From the NCBI GenBank assembly GCA_034659915.1, contig JAYEID010000024.1, positions 1 to 37,107 of the forward strand: a stretch of 37,107 nucleotides of DNA, written 5' to 3'. Of this stretch, positions 1-8,346 are shown piece after piece. The position numbers were made by a program, and so were the translations under genes. The notes beneath the pieces are model-generated. The model made no database searches. It was not told where the DNA came from and saw nothing but the letters and a program-made list of their open reading frames with translations. Numbering within the stretch: position 1 is the first letter of the stretch; each line of letters opens with the position of its first letter. This DNA comes from Patescibacteria group bacterium (GTDB lineage Bacteria > Patescibacteriota > WWE3 > JAUXAW01 > JAYEID01).

Positions 1-1
1 T

Positions 2-94
2 CTTGAATCTGGGGCACAAAGATCGAAACTTGAAGAGGCAATGGCCCCTTTTGTGGTTGGCAGTGCGAGTTTTATGAAAAAGTGTGCTGCCTGA
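2..94 (+). CDS. possible 3' end of an unidentified gene (5' part outside window)
   Basis: One plus-strand frame is open from the left edge to a TGA at 92-94 and would give the last 30 residues of a protein ending in FMKKCAA. I do not recognise it. It is followed by a weak terminator-like hairpin, which fits a gene end, but so short an open stretch can occur by chance. Confidence 0.35.
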   Translation, partial: LESGAQRSKLEEAMAPFVVGSASFMKKCAA

Positions 95-136
95 CCTTTT
101 TAATGACCTATGGGGTAAGCTACCTAGCCTATATTT

Positions 137-163
137 GAGTATATAATGTACTCCTACTTTTTT
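137..163 (+). terminator. weak terminator-like hairpin with T-run
   Basis: GAGTA (137-141) can pair with TACTC (149-153) around a 7-base loop, and six T residues follow at 158-163. The stem is only 5 bp, so this is a weak candidate for terminating the partial upstream gene. Confidence 0.3.
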
Positions 164-178
164 AGTCATTATAAGAAC

Positions 179-208
179 TTGCTAATACCCTGCCTCTTCT
201 TGTATAAT
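179..208 (+). promoter_or_regulatory. sigma70-type promoter of the PsbP-like gene
   Basis: A perfect -10 box TATAAT (203-208) lies 18 bases after a -35-like TTGCTA (179-184). Only 11 bases separate the -10 box from the ATG at 220, so the transcript should start a few bases before the start codon and be almost leaderless. No Shine-Dalgarno sequence is present. Confidence 0.7.
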
Positions 209-219
209 TAAGTATAGTT

Positions 220-927
220 ATGGAAAATAAAGCACTTCTCCTAGGTTTAGTCCTCTTTTTTATTGGTGTTGCTTTTGCTTTTCTTTCTGGATTTGGTATT
301 TTTTATCTTTTGGATCAGGATTCTTCTCTAAAAAGCTTTTTTGGACTCCAAGAACCAACAACTGTTCAAAGAGAAGAAGAGCTCCCAGAACAGGAAGGTT
401 TTTTGGAGGAAGAGTCAACCCCCTCTGTAGAACCAGAGTCACCAGCAGCTATTCCTTCTGCTGAACAGGAGGGCTCTCTGGAAGTTTGTGAGGATTGGAT
501 AAGCTATACAAATAGTAGATATAATTATCGCTTTAGTTATAATCCCGATTGGATGTTTAATAATGATATGCCTGGATCATTAAAGGATGAAAGGATTGTT
601 TTGCAGGGTGATATTTCAGAAAAGGGCTGGCCAAGTATTGGGATTAACTCTCAGGAATTTGAAACTGAACCGGAGACAATTGCTGAGTTAAAGGCAGTGT
701 TGGAAGATACGTGGGGTGGAACAGCCTCTCTCAGTGAGATTGAGTTTGGAAAAAATAATATTCCTGCAGTTGAAGTTACTACAGAGGATAGCCCGCAGGC
801 ATATGCTATAAGCAATTACTATTTTATTCATGATGGTGAGTACCTTCTTTTGAGTTTTAATGATATTTCAAGTTCTGAAGCCCAACAAATTTATAATTGC
901 TTTCTTCAGGAGTTTGAGACTTTATAG
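220..927 (+). CDS. membrane-anchored PsbP-like domain protein
   Basis: The 235-residue product starts with a single hydrophobic segment (about residues 5-31). An acidic, Pro/Glu-rich linker follows (about 45-88), then a globular domain from Cys90 that begins CEDWISYTNSRYNYRFSYNPDW. That YTN..Y.YRFSYNPDW opening resembles PsbP/MOG1-like domains found in small anchored proteins of candidate-phyla bacteria. The protein is probably tethered outside the cell by its N-terminal helix. Its function is unknown. The ATG is supported by the TATAAT box just upstream. The next gene starts 12 bases downstream on the same strand, so the two are probably co-transcribed. The membrane anchor and linker are clear; the family call is by resemblance. 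Confidence 0.7.
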   Translation: MENKALLLGLVLFFIGVAFAFLSGFGIFYLLDQDSSLKSFFGLQEPTTVQREEELPEQEGFLEEESTPSVEPESPAAIPSAEQEGSLEVCEDWISYTNSRYNYRFSYNPDWMFNNDMPGSLKDERIVLQGDISEKGWPSIGINSQEFETEPETIAELKAVLEDTWGGTASLSEIEFGKNNIPAVEVTTEDSPQAYAISNYYFIHDGEYLLLSFNDISSSEAQQIYNCFLQEFETL

Positions 928-939
928 ACTTTTTAGCTT

Positions 940-2094
940 ATGAAAAAACATTTTATTTTACTTGCAGCTTTTGTTTTGGCTTTTTTCCTCCCCATGCCTG
1001 TTTCGGCGCGGGTGGTTTCTTCTGAACAATTGGTAGCTATTTCTGCTGATGAAGTAGTTGAAGATGATTTTTATATAGCAGGTCCCCAAATTACTGTAGC
1101 TGGAACAGTTGAGGGGGATCTTTATGTAGCAGCCGGCGCAGTTACTGTTTCGGGAGAGGTTTTGGGAGATGTTTTAGCTGTTGGTGGCAATGTTAGAATT
1201 ACGGGAGTTGTGGGTGATGACCTAAGAGTTGGAGGTGGTGTAGTTGAAGTTGAGGGGGCGGAAATCGGCGATAGTGTCACTGTTTTGGGTGGAACAGTAA
1301 GGATGGATGAAGAAACTAGTGTGGGTGGTGGTGTTAATTTCCTAGTGGGAAGTGCAGAAATAGGTAGTGATTTGGGGCGCGGACTTACTGGTGGTGCAGG
1401 GAGTGTAACCATTAGCGGTAGTGTGATTAGGGACCTTGATGTGGCAGCAGGTATTGTTTCTCTGGTGGACAACGCTAAGGTGGGTGGTGATGTTTATTAT
1501 CAAGCTGATGGTGAGATACGTATTGCGCCTGAAGCGACAGTTTCGGGAGAGATTAAGAAATTTATTTCTGAGGGGGTATTTATTAGTCCGGAAGGTTTTA
1601 GGAGATTTCAAAGGGTTGTACGTTCTGGGCTTCGCGCTTTGCGGTTTGTTTCTTTTCTTTCCGCTTTGTTGGTGGGTAGCATATTTGTTTATGTGTTTTC
1701 GGGTGCAGCAAAAGAGGTTTCGGGGGAAATTATTGAAAGTCCGTGGAAAAGCTTACTTTGGGGGCTTTTAGCTCTTATTATTTTTCCACTTGTACTTTTC
1801 TTGCTATTTATTACTATTTTGGGCATACCTTTGGCTTTTGTTCTTGCGGCAGCCTTGGTATTGGGAGTCTACCTGGCGAAAATTTTTGTGGGGCTTGTTT
1901 TGGGCAGTGCTATTTTAGAGTTGTTTGAAGGTATGGAGTATAATATTTATCTCTCACTAGCTTTGGGTTTAGCTGCTTATTACATTTTGGGTGCTATTCC
2001 TATTTTGGGCTTTTTTGTTTCAATGCTTACAACTTTTGTTGGCCTCGGTGCTCTCCTTATTTACTTTCGTGACCGTCTCCGCCCTGCTGCTTAA
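940..2094 (+). CDS. secreted polymer-forming (bactofilin-like) membrane protein
   Basis: The 384-residue product has a signal peptide (residues 1-23, ending PVSA-R). A long Gly/Val-rich region (about 45-205) follows, made of repeated short strands such as GTVEGDLYVAAGAVTVSGEV, the pattern of a right-handed beta-helix in bactofilin/polymer-forming proteins. The last 160 residues hold several strongly hydrophobic segments (about 232-256, 270-310, 318-345 and 348-375). It therefore looks like an exported beta-helix anchored by a C-terminal membrane domain, probably a cell-envelope scaffold. It lies 12 bases after the PsbP-like gene and is likely translated from the same mRNA; no strong ribosome binding site is visible. 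The exact role is unknown. Confidence 0.75.
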   Translation: MKKHFILLAAFVLAFFLPMPVSARVVSSEQLVAISADEVVEDDFYIAGPQITVAGTVEGDLYVAAGAVTVSGEVLGDVLAVGGNVRITGVVGDDLRVGGGVVEVEGAEIGDSVTVLGGTVRMDEETSVGGGVNFLVGSAEIGSDLGRGLTGGAGSVTISGSVIRDLDVAAGIVSLVDNAKVGGDVYYQADGEIRIAPEATVSGEIKKFISEGVFISPEGFRRFQRVVRSGLRALRFVSFLSALLVGSIFVYVFSGAAKEVSGEIIESPWKSLLWGLLALIIFPLVLFLLFITILGIPLAFVLAAALVLGVYLAKIFVGLVLGSAILELFEGMEYNIYLSLALGLAAYYILGAIPILGFFVSMLTTFVGLGALLIYFRDRLRPAA

Positions 2095-2419
2095 GGTATT
2101 TAGTACAAATACCCAGGTATCAAGTATTCAGTAATTGGAGACTGGTAACACGTTACTCGTTATTAGTTATACGTTACCCGTTATGCGATATCCGTCCGCT
2201 ATCGGCAATTAACAATCAACAATAAGCAATTATCTCCTATTTCTTATCTTCTATTTTTTTATCTTTTGTTCCTTTGTCTTTAAATTATGTTTCTATGATC
2301 TATGCTTTTATGTTCCGAATTCTTTAAATATGGATCCTGCCTTTCTGCTTACTAGTTGCTAGTTACTAATTACTAATTATCAGCCACACGCTATTGCCGA
2401 GTGTTATAATGGGTTTTGT
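2095..2419. repeat. intergenic region of degenerate word repeats upstream of mutS
   Basis: No gene is visible in these 325 bases. The sequence is built of slightly varied short words such as GTTACTCGTTATTAGTTATACGTTACCC and runs like CTAGTTACTAATTACTAATTATC. The reverse complement uses the same vocabulary as the gaps at 4943-5247 and 26332-26863 (for example GGAGATA, GAAATAG, GAGACTGG). TCCGCTATCGG near 2189 recurs inverted near 15980 as CCGATAGCGGA. The mutS -10 box lies at the right end. Confidence 0.6.
2405..2410 (+). promoter_or_regulatory. -10 box of mutS
   Basis: A perfect TATAAT lies 9 bases before the mutS ATG, so transcription should begin at or within a few bases of the start codon. 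A clear -35 box is not visible and there is no Shine-Dalgarno sequence. Confidence 0.6.
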
Positions 2420-4942
2420 ATGATCATTGATAATCTAGATCAGTTGGAATTTAAGACTCCGATGATGCAGCAGTGGTTACAGATCCGGAAAAAATATCCG
2501 GGTTGCCTTCTGCTTTTTCGTCTTGGTGATTTTTATGAACTTTTTCTTGGGGATGCAAAAGTTTCGGCAGAGATTCTGGGTATTGCTTTAACTACCCGTA
2601 ACCGTGGGCGGGATGGACGTGTACCTATGTGTGGTATTCCTTATCATGCCTTGGATACTTATTTAGGGAAATTAATTAAAGAGGGGTACAAAGTTGCTAT
2701 TTGTGAGCAGGTAGAAGATGCTTCCGAGACTAGTGGAATGGTGGATCGAGAAGTTGTTCGCGTGGTTACTCCAGGAACAGTTTTGGATGAGAAAAATCTT
2801 TCTCAAAAGGAAAATAATTATATTTTGGGAATAGAGATTGCAGGGCAAGAGGTGGGTTTGGCTTATGCTGATCTTAGTACTGGTGAAATTTACATTCACG
2901 AAATTACAGCGACTGATTTAGAAAAGGATTTGGTAGCAGAGGTATTGCGAATTCATCCTTCCGAAGTTATTTCTTCTCACAGAAATTATAATAATGCCCA
3001 AGTTCTTCGCGCACTTCGAGCTGTGCCGGAAGCTAATATTTATCCCTATGATAATTGGGAACAGCAAACAAGAAGTTATGCTAAGAACCTCAGAAACCAT
3101 TTTGGTGTAGTAACCTTTGAAGGGTTTGGGTTAGATAAGGTTGAAAATGAAGTGGGACTTAAAGCTGCAGCTGCTCTTTTGGGTTATTTAAAGGAAACTC
3201 AACACAGTGCTTTGCCTCATATTAAGAAGTTGACACCTTTTTGGACTGGTAACTATATGCAGCTAGGAGCTACTACTATTGCCAATTTGGAGCTTTTTAC
3301 TACCCTGCGGGGGCAACGGGGAGCAACTTTGATTGATGTATTAGATTATACTCACACAGCTGCTGGAGGGCGTAAGCTGCGGAAGTGGTTACTAAAGCCC
3401 TTACAAGATGTAGAGAAAATTAAGCAAAGATTGACTGCGGTTGGCTTACTAAAAAGTAATCCAAAACAGAGAGGAGAGGTGCAAGAAATTTTAAGTCAAA
3501 TTTTGGATATTGAACGCCTTCTTTCTCGTATTTCTGTTGGTACGGCTAACCCGCGGGATTTAGAGGGTTTGAAAGTCTCTTTTCTCAATGTAAAAAGGCT
3601 TTCCAATTATCTTTCTCAGAATTTGGAGCCATTAGCGTATCTTTTGTCAGAAAGTGTGGTGGAAGGTACGGAACCCCTGATTGACTTGTTAGAATCTTGG
3701 GTAAGGGAGGAGCCCCCGGCAACCCTTGCAGATGGGGGCTATATTGGTGATGGTGTAAATGTGGAGTTAGATGAGCTTCGTGATGTGTTGGAGGGTGGTC
3801 GGGAGTGGTTGGAAAAATTTGAAAAAAGGGAAAAATCTCAGACAGGCATATCATCTCTTAAGGTAGATCAAAACAAGGTTTTTGGGTTTTATATTGAGGT
3901 TAGTAAGGCGAATTTAGATAAGGTTCCGGATACTTATATTCGGAAACAGACGTTGACTAATTCCGAACGGTTTATTGTTCCAGAGCTAAAAGAGCGGGAA
4001 GAAGTTGTTCTCCAAGCTGAGGAAAGAATTAAGAAGCTTGAGCGCGAGCTGTTTGAAAAATTGTTGGGCAAGATTTTGGAACATGTGGATGCGGCGCAGG
4101 AAGCTGCTAATTGTTCAGCAAGGATTGATGTTTTTGCTAGTTTGGCTGAAGTTGCAGAGAAGAATCGCTACGCACGTCCAGAAGTTGTGGTGGGGGGATC
4201 TTTGGAAATTAAGGATGGGCGCCATCCTGTGATTGAACAAATGCAAAGTGACCGCCCCTTTGTTCCCAATGATACGAGTTTGGAAAAAGAAGGGGCGCAA
4301 GTCTTGCTAATAACTGGTCCGAATATGGCTGGTAAGTCAACGTATCTTCGCCAAACTGCTTTAATTACCTTGCTTGCCCAAATAGGTAGTTTTGTTCCGG
4401 CAAAAAAGGCGCAAATACCTATTCGCGACCAGATTTATACTCGGGTAGGTGCTTCTGACAATTTAAGTTTGGGGCAAAGTACGTTCTTGGTTGAGATGGT
4501 AGAGACAGCAAAGATTCTTAATAATTGTACTGATAAAAGTTTGGTTATTTTTGATGAGATTGGCCGTGGGACCGGTACTTTTGATGGAATGAGTATTGCT
4601 TGGGCAGTGATTGAGTATTTAGTTAAGAATAAGGATAAATCTGCTTTTACACTTTTTGCTACGCACTATCATGAGTTAACAGTTTTGGCAGACAAGTTTC
4701 CGGAAATAAAAAACTTGGAAATGGCGGTGGATAAAGAAAAAGATGAGATTATTTTCTTGTATAAAGTAGTAAAAGGTAGTGCTTGGCAAAGTTACGGAGT
4801 AAAAGTTGCTAAACTAGCTGGTCTCCCCTCCCCTGTGGTGGAGAGAGCAGAAAAAGTTTTGCAAAGAATTAAGAAAAACCAGGAGAAAATTTCCCTCCGG
4901 GGTGCACATGAGGATGATCGGCAGATTAGTTTGTTGGAATAG
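2420..4942 (+). CDS. mutS: DNA mismatch repair protein MutS
   Basis: The 840-residue, full-length MutS recognises mismatches and passes the signal to MutL through ATP-driven clamp formation. The mismatch-reading motif is GDFYELF with Phe38 and Glu40, matching the family Phe-X-Glu. The N-terminal mismatch-binding and connector domains are followed by the helical lever/clamp core (about 260-560). The ATPase carries Walker A GPNMAGKST (633-641), a Walker B ending in Asp712-Glu713 (VIFDEIGRGT), and the ATHYHEL signature. The ATG sits 9 bases after a TATAAT box. mutL lies downstream on the same strand, but a 305-base repeat-filled gap separates them, so they are neighbours rather than a tight operon. 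The length and every hallmark motif fit. Confidence 0.97.
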   Translation: MIIDNLDQLEFKTPMMQQWLQIRKKYPGCLLLFRLGDFYELFLGDAKVSAEILGIALTTRNRGRDGRVPMCGIPYHALDTYLGKLIKEGYKVAICEQVEDASETSGMVDREVVRVVTPGTVLDEKNLSQKENNYILGIEIAGQEVGLAYADLSTGEIYIHEITATDLEKDLVAEVLRIHPSEVISSHRNYNNAQVLRALRAVPEANIYPYDNWEQQTRSYAKNLRNHFGVVTFEGFGLDKVENEVGLKAAAALLGYLKETQHSALPHIKKLTPFWTGNYMQLGATTIANLELFTTLRGQRGATLIDVLDYTHTAAGGRKLRKWLLKPLQDVEKIKQRLTAVGLLKSNPKQRGEVQEILSQILDIERLLSRISVGTANPRDLEGLKVSFLNVKRLSNYLSQNLEPLAYLLSESVVEGTEPLIDLLESWVREEPPATLADGGYIGDGVNVELDELRDVLEGGREWLEKFEKREKSQTGISSLKVDQNKVFGFYIEVSKANLDKVPDTYIRKQTLTNSERFIVPELKEREEVVLQAEERIKKLERELFEKLLGKILEHVDAAQEAANCSARIDVFASLAEVAEKNRYARPEVVVGGSLEIKDGRHPVIEQMQSDRPFVPNDTSLEKEGAQVLLITGPNMAGKSTYLRQTALITLLAQIGSFVPAKKAQIPIRDQIYTRVGASDNLSLGQSTFLVEMVETAKILNNCTDKSLVIFDEIGRGTGTFDGMSIAWAVIEYLVKNKDKSAFTLFATHYHELTVLADKFPEIKNLEMAVDKEKDEIIFLYKVVKGSAWQSYGVKVAKLAGLPSPVVERAEKVLQRIKKNQEKISLRGAHEDDRQISLLE

Positions 4943-5247
4943 GAAATAGGAAATAAGGAATATTAAGTACCAAATTTCAAATTCCAAGTTCCAAACAAGG
5001 AAACAATGAATTGGGATGGCTAATTTTTGCGAATTTAATAACAGCGAATTGATGCGAATGGGAAGGAAGAGACTGGACCTGAAAGTCCTTTAGGGTCTGC
5101 GGATGCAGTCCCTAAAGGTCTTGGTAGAGAAAGGAGAGATTGAAGAGACTGGAAACAAGAAATAGAGGCTAAATTTTAAATGACTGCCAGAATCGCGGAA
5201 GGTGGAGAGCGGAAAGCGGTTGGCGGTTAGCTGTCGGCTGATTTATT
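4943..5247. repeat. intergenic repeat block between mutS and mutL
   Basis: No gene is visible here. From left to right it contains A-rich word repeats (GGAAATAGGAAATAAGGAAT, then AAATTTCAAATTCCAAGTTCC), a GCGAATT word cluster (about 5028-5059), a structured hairpin element (5075-5128), and a 39-base tail (5157-5195). The tail matches 26635-26673 at 34 of 39 positions. The right end is GC-richer, with GCGGAAAGCGGTTGGCGGTT. Hairpin and tail occur in the same order in the gap at 26332-26863. Confidence 0.7.
5075..5128 (+). repeat. structured intergenic element, copy 1 (strand arbitrary)
   Basis: CCTTTAGGG (5087-5095) pairs perfectly with CCCTAAAGG (5110-5118). After a single T-T mismatch (5096/5109), CTGC (5097-5100) pairs with GCAG (5105-5108), leaving a GGAT loop. 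GGACCTGAAAGTCC precedes the stem and GGTCTTGGTAGA follows it. The leading GACCT could instead pair with AGGTC (5116-5120), giving an alternative fold. Copy 2 lies at 26527-26580. Confidence 0.7.
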
Positions 5248-7011
5248 ATGAAAATTAAAAAATTACCTTCTAGTTTAATAGATAAAATTGCTGCTGGTGA
5301 GGTTGTAGAGCGTCCAGCTTCGGTGGTAAAGGAACTGGTTGAAAATGCGCTGGATGCTGATGCTAACTTTGTAAAAGTTGAAATTAAAGGGGGAGGAAAA
5401 GATAGTATTTTAGTTCGAGATGATGGTGTAGGTATGGATCGGGAAGATGCAAAACATGCTTTCGAGCGCCACTCTACAAGTAAACTCTCTTCGGTGGAAG
5501 ATTTGACTTCAATAAAAACTTTTGGGTTTCGAGGGGAGGCTCTTTCTTCTATTGCTGCTGTTTCTAAAGTGGTTTTACAAACTAAAGAGCGTGGTTCGGT
5601 GGAAGGTACACAGATTGTTATTACAGGGGGTAAAATTGATAGGGTTTCCTCCTGTGCACATCCAGAAGGTACTACAGTAAAAGTCTCCAATCTTTTTTAC
5701 AATATTCCTGCCCGGAGAAAATTTTTGAAAACTAGCAGGACAGAGTTTAAACATATTCGGGAATGGTTAACTGCACAAGCCGTAGCTCTTTCCGAAAATG
5801 GATTTTCCCTTTCTCACAATGGGCGAGATATTTTACACTTTCCAGCTGAGCAAGGTCAGGAAGAAAGAATAGAGGAAGTGTTGGGCAGCTTAGAGGACTT
5901 TGTTCCTGTTTCTGGTGAATCAGATTATACAAATTTGGATGGTTTTGTTTCTCTTCCGGGAAAAGCAAGAAAAAGAAGGAAAAACCAATATTTATATGTA
6001 AATGGGCGTTACCTAAGAAATAAGACAGTAGGAGGAGCTTTGCGTAAAGCATATAGTGATCTGCTCCCTTCTTCTCTTAACCCTCCGTATATTATGTTTG
6101 TGGATGTTCGGGAAGATTTGGTTGATGTAAATATCCATCCGCGGAAGGAAGAGATTAAATTTATTAATTCAAGTAGGGTGTATAATTTAGTTTTAAATTC
6201 TGTGAAGACAGCGCTCAGCATGAGGTTGGAGCAGGGTGGTTCTGACTTTTCGGTGCGGTTGGAAAATGTTCAGAAGTTGTCTAGCCCTCGGAAAAGGACT
6301 GGCGTAGCTAAGGATAGGGGTTTTTCATTTGATTCTCAAGAGAGACCTATTTCAAGAGCTACAGTTAAGCCCGTGGATATTTTGGATAGGATTAGAGACC
6401 AGGAACAAGTTGATGATTCTTTTCCTATTTTACAAATTGCCAATCTTTATTTGGTGGTTGCTAAGGAGGACGGTGTGCTTCTTATAGACCAGCATGCAGC
6501 GGAGGAAAGAATCTTGTTGGAGGAGTTTTTGGCACGGTATAAAAGTGAAAAGGAAAAAGGAGCTGGTCAGAAGCTTCTTATACCGCAGGTTTTTGAACTG
6601 GATAAAGAAGATTTTGGGATTTTAGTTGAAAGTGAGAACATTTTAGAGAGACTTGGTTTTGAATTTGAACTGAGCGATGAAGAAGGCTTGGTAAAATTAG
6701 TAAGCGTGCCTGCTGTGCTTGCGGAACGGGAAATAAAGCCCATACTCTACGGATTTCTTGATGATTTGAGTGAGGATCAGAATTTTGGGGATAGGGAGAC
6801 TACTGTGGCTCCGCAAGTTTATGACACTTTGGCTACGCTTGCTTGCCGTTCTGCAGTAAAGAAAGGAGATAGACTTAGTCTGCGGGAAAAAGAAAACATA
6901 GTGAACCGTTTGCAAAGCTTAGATTCACGGGGAGCTACGTGCCCACACGGAAGACCAACATGGATAAAGCTGTCCCTTTCTCGGCTTGATAGTATGTTTA
7001 AAAGAGCCTAG
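5248..7011 (+). CDS. mutL: DNA mismatch repair protein MutL, endonuclease type
   Basis: The 587-residue MutL couples MutS recognition to strand incision. The GHKL ATPase half shows ENALDADA (about 31-38), DDGVGMD and GFRGEALSS (about 93-101). The C-terminal half carries the metal-dependent nicking motif DQHAAEERILLE (414-425), an exact DQHA-X2-E-X4-E match. It also has the accompanying ACRSAVKKGD (from 532) and CPHGRPT (565-571) motifs. This is the endonuclease-proficient class used where MutH is absent. The ATG begins the conserved MKIKKLPSSLIDKIAAGEVVERPASV start; no ribosome binding site or clear -10 box is visible. Confidence 0.97.
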   Translation: MKIKKLPSSLIDKIAAGEVVERPASVVKELVENALDADANFVKVEIKGGGKDSILVRDDGVGMDREDAKHAFERHSTSKLSSVEDLTSIKTFGFRGEALSSIAAVSKVVLQTKERGSVEGTQIVITGGKIDRVSSCAHPEGTTVKVSNLFYNIPARRKFLKTSRTEFKHIREWLTAQAVALSENGFSLSHNGRDILHFPAEQGQEERIEEVLGSLEDFVPVSGESDYTNLDGFVSLPGKARKRRKNQYLYVNGRYLRNKTVGGALRKAYSDLLPSSLNPPYIMFVDVREDLVDVNIHPRKEEIKFINSSRVYNLVLNSVKTALSMRLEQGGSDFSVRLENVQKLSSPRKRTGVAKDRGFSFDSQERPISRATVKPVDILDRIRDQEQVDDSFPILQIANLYLVVAKEDGVLLIDQHAAEERILLEEFLARYKSEKEKGAGQKLLIPQVFELDKEDFGILVESENILERLGFEFELSDEEGLVKLVSVPAVLAEREIKPILYGFLDDLSEDQNFGDRETTVAPQVYDTLATLACRSAVKKGDRLSLREKENIVNRLQSLDSRGATCPHGRPTWIKLSLSRLDSMFKRA

Positions 7012-7093
7012 ACGAGTCTTCTGGGTGAATTTGCTCTAGCCTGGTACAATTTTGTAATTGTCACGGAAAGTGAATACTGAAAAGGAGGTTATG

Positions 7094-7516
7094 ATGAATA
7101 GCAAGCCGTATTTTGATGTGTATTTTTCGTGTTGGCCTACCCCCTCAGAAGATGATGTGTACTCATCGTTGCTGGCTCAAGAGGTTCTCAAAGTTTTGGC
7201 TTCTGCGGGTTTTGAAGTTTTTGCAGCGCATCTGGTTCCGTGGGTTATTGATAGGAGAGAAGAAACAGCTTCTTGGCAGCTTTTGGTCTTAGAAAAGTCA
7301 TCTGTTTTGCTGGTGTATGCGGGGAAGGAGTGTTTATGGACAGGGATAGAAATAGCCTTTGCTTACTTTTTAGGCATGCCAATTGTGATTTTTCAAGAGA
7401 CTAACGGACAGCGCTTAGATGCTCGTTTAGACAACATAATAACCTCTGTGATTAATTACAACAATACGAGGGCTCTTAAAGAGCCTCTTTTGTTTGTTGT
7501 TAACGAAGTTACTTAG
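7094..7516 (+). CDS. putative nucleoside 2-deoxyribosyltransferase-like protein
   Basis: About 140 residues, no signal peptide. The segment LVLEKSSVLLVYAGKECLWTGIEIAFAYFLGMPIVIFQE resembles the core of nucleoside 2-deoxyribosyltransferase-like folds, where a Glu in a T..E.A.A..LG.P motif acts as nucleophile. The early strand PYFDVYFSC also fits that Rossmann-like start. The frame is open from a TTG at 7058, but AAAGGAGG (7081-7088) points to ATG 7094 (5 bases after it) or ATG 7091. It stands alone between mutL and a convergent gene. If the call is right it would act on deoxynucleosides or a related nucleotide signal; the activity is inferred from weak similarity. Confidence 0.5.
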   Translation: MNSKPYFDVYFSCWPTPSEDDVYSSLLAQEVLKVLASAGFEVFAAHLVPWVIDRREETASWQLLVLEKSSVLLVYAGKECLWTGIEIAFAYFLGMPIVIFQETNGQRLDARLDNIITSVINYNNTRALKEPLLFVVNEVT

Positions 7517-7596
7517 AGGTTGACTCACGACTATACTGCGAGCGGTAGTTTGGCAACGTTGTGCCCTATCGCTCGCCTATTCTTTTAGTTTCCAAA

Positions 7597-8286
7597 CTAT
7601 CGTAAGCGGGAGAAAAGGCGAACTGCCCATCCAAATAAGCTAAATCCGCTAGAAAGGTCTTGTACCTCTTCTTCTAAAGCTTCGTTTGCCTCTTGAATGT
7701 TTTGGATCATGTTCTGAATATTTGTTCTTGCTTTGGCATCTTCCACCTCGCCTTGAATTTCATAGAGGTTTTTAGCTCTTTCTTCGTTTTGCTCCTTTAT
7801 TATCCTTAGTTTTTCTATTGCGTCTTGATTAGGTCCAAACAAGAATTTTCTCCAACCTGTTCGTTTTTCTGCCTCTTCTAATCCTTCTTGCGCTCTAGTT
7901 GCTGCTTCTTTCTGCCTTTGTGCTACCTTACTAATTTCTTCTCTAATTCCTCCTTCAAACTGTTTGCCTTGTGCTAACAAAGCTTCTGCAGTTTTAGCCA
8001 CTTCACTCATCATTTCCCGGGCGCGCCTGCTTCTCCGCCCATTGTCTTGGGTAGTAGCAGATTCTGTTCCTGTAGTTTCTTGAACACTTTCTTGGGTTTG
8101 AATTTGGATTTGGACATCTTCCCCTTCGTTTTGGGTTTGCTGTTGAACCTCTTCCTTTACCTGCCCTGGATCTTGGATAGGTCTATTACCGGTCTCTTGT
8201 TGTTCATTTATTTGGGCAAATGCAGGAGCTGTAAATAATAGAGTTATAGCAGTTGTTGTAAGTAGTGTTTTTGTTATGTTTTTCAA
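7597..8286 (-). CDS. secreted coiled-coil protein of unknown function
   Basis: The 229-residue product begins with a signal peptide (MKNITKTLLTTTAITLLFTAPAFA-Q, residues 1-24). A Gln/Glu-rich low-complexity stretch (about 25-80) follows, then a mostly helical, charged region with coiled-coil character (about 85-210). It ends in SGFSLFGWAVRLFSRLR, which could touch the membrane. The start codon is TTG, chosen because AGGAGG lies 9 bases upstream. No known family is recognised. It is probably exported and may bind surfaces or other envelope proteins, but nothing in the context fixes a role. Confidence 0.65.
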   Translation of the reverse strand: MKNITKTLLTTTAITLLFTAPAFAQINEQQETGNRPIQDPGQVKEEVQQQTQNEGEDVQIQIQTQESVQETTGTESATTQDNGRRSRRAREMMSEVAKTAEALLAQGKQFEGGIREEISKVAQRQKEAATRAQEGLEEAEKRTGWRKFLFGPNQDAIEKLRIIKEQNEERAKNLYEIQGEVEDAKARTNIQNMIQNIQEANEALEEEVQDLSSGFSLFGWAVRLFSRLR

Positions 8287-8346
8287 ATTTTAACACCTCC
8301 TTTCAAGCGTGGTTCTATTTTAGAACTTGGAAAATTTTTTTCAAGT

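Noticed and set aside
5169-5690. 173-codon minus-strand frame opposite the start of mutL
   Set aside because: It lies antisense to the conserved ATPase half of MutL, has a Ser/Thr-rich composition typical of shadow frames, and shows no motif.
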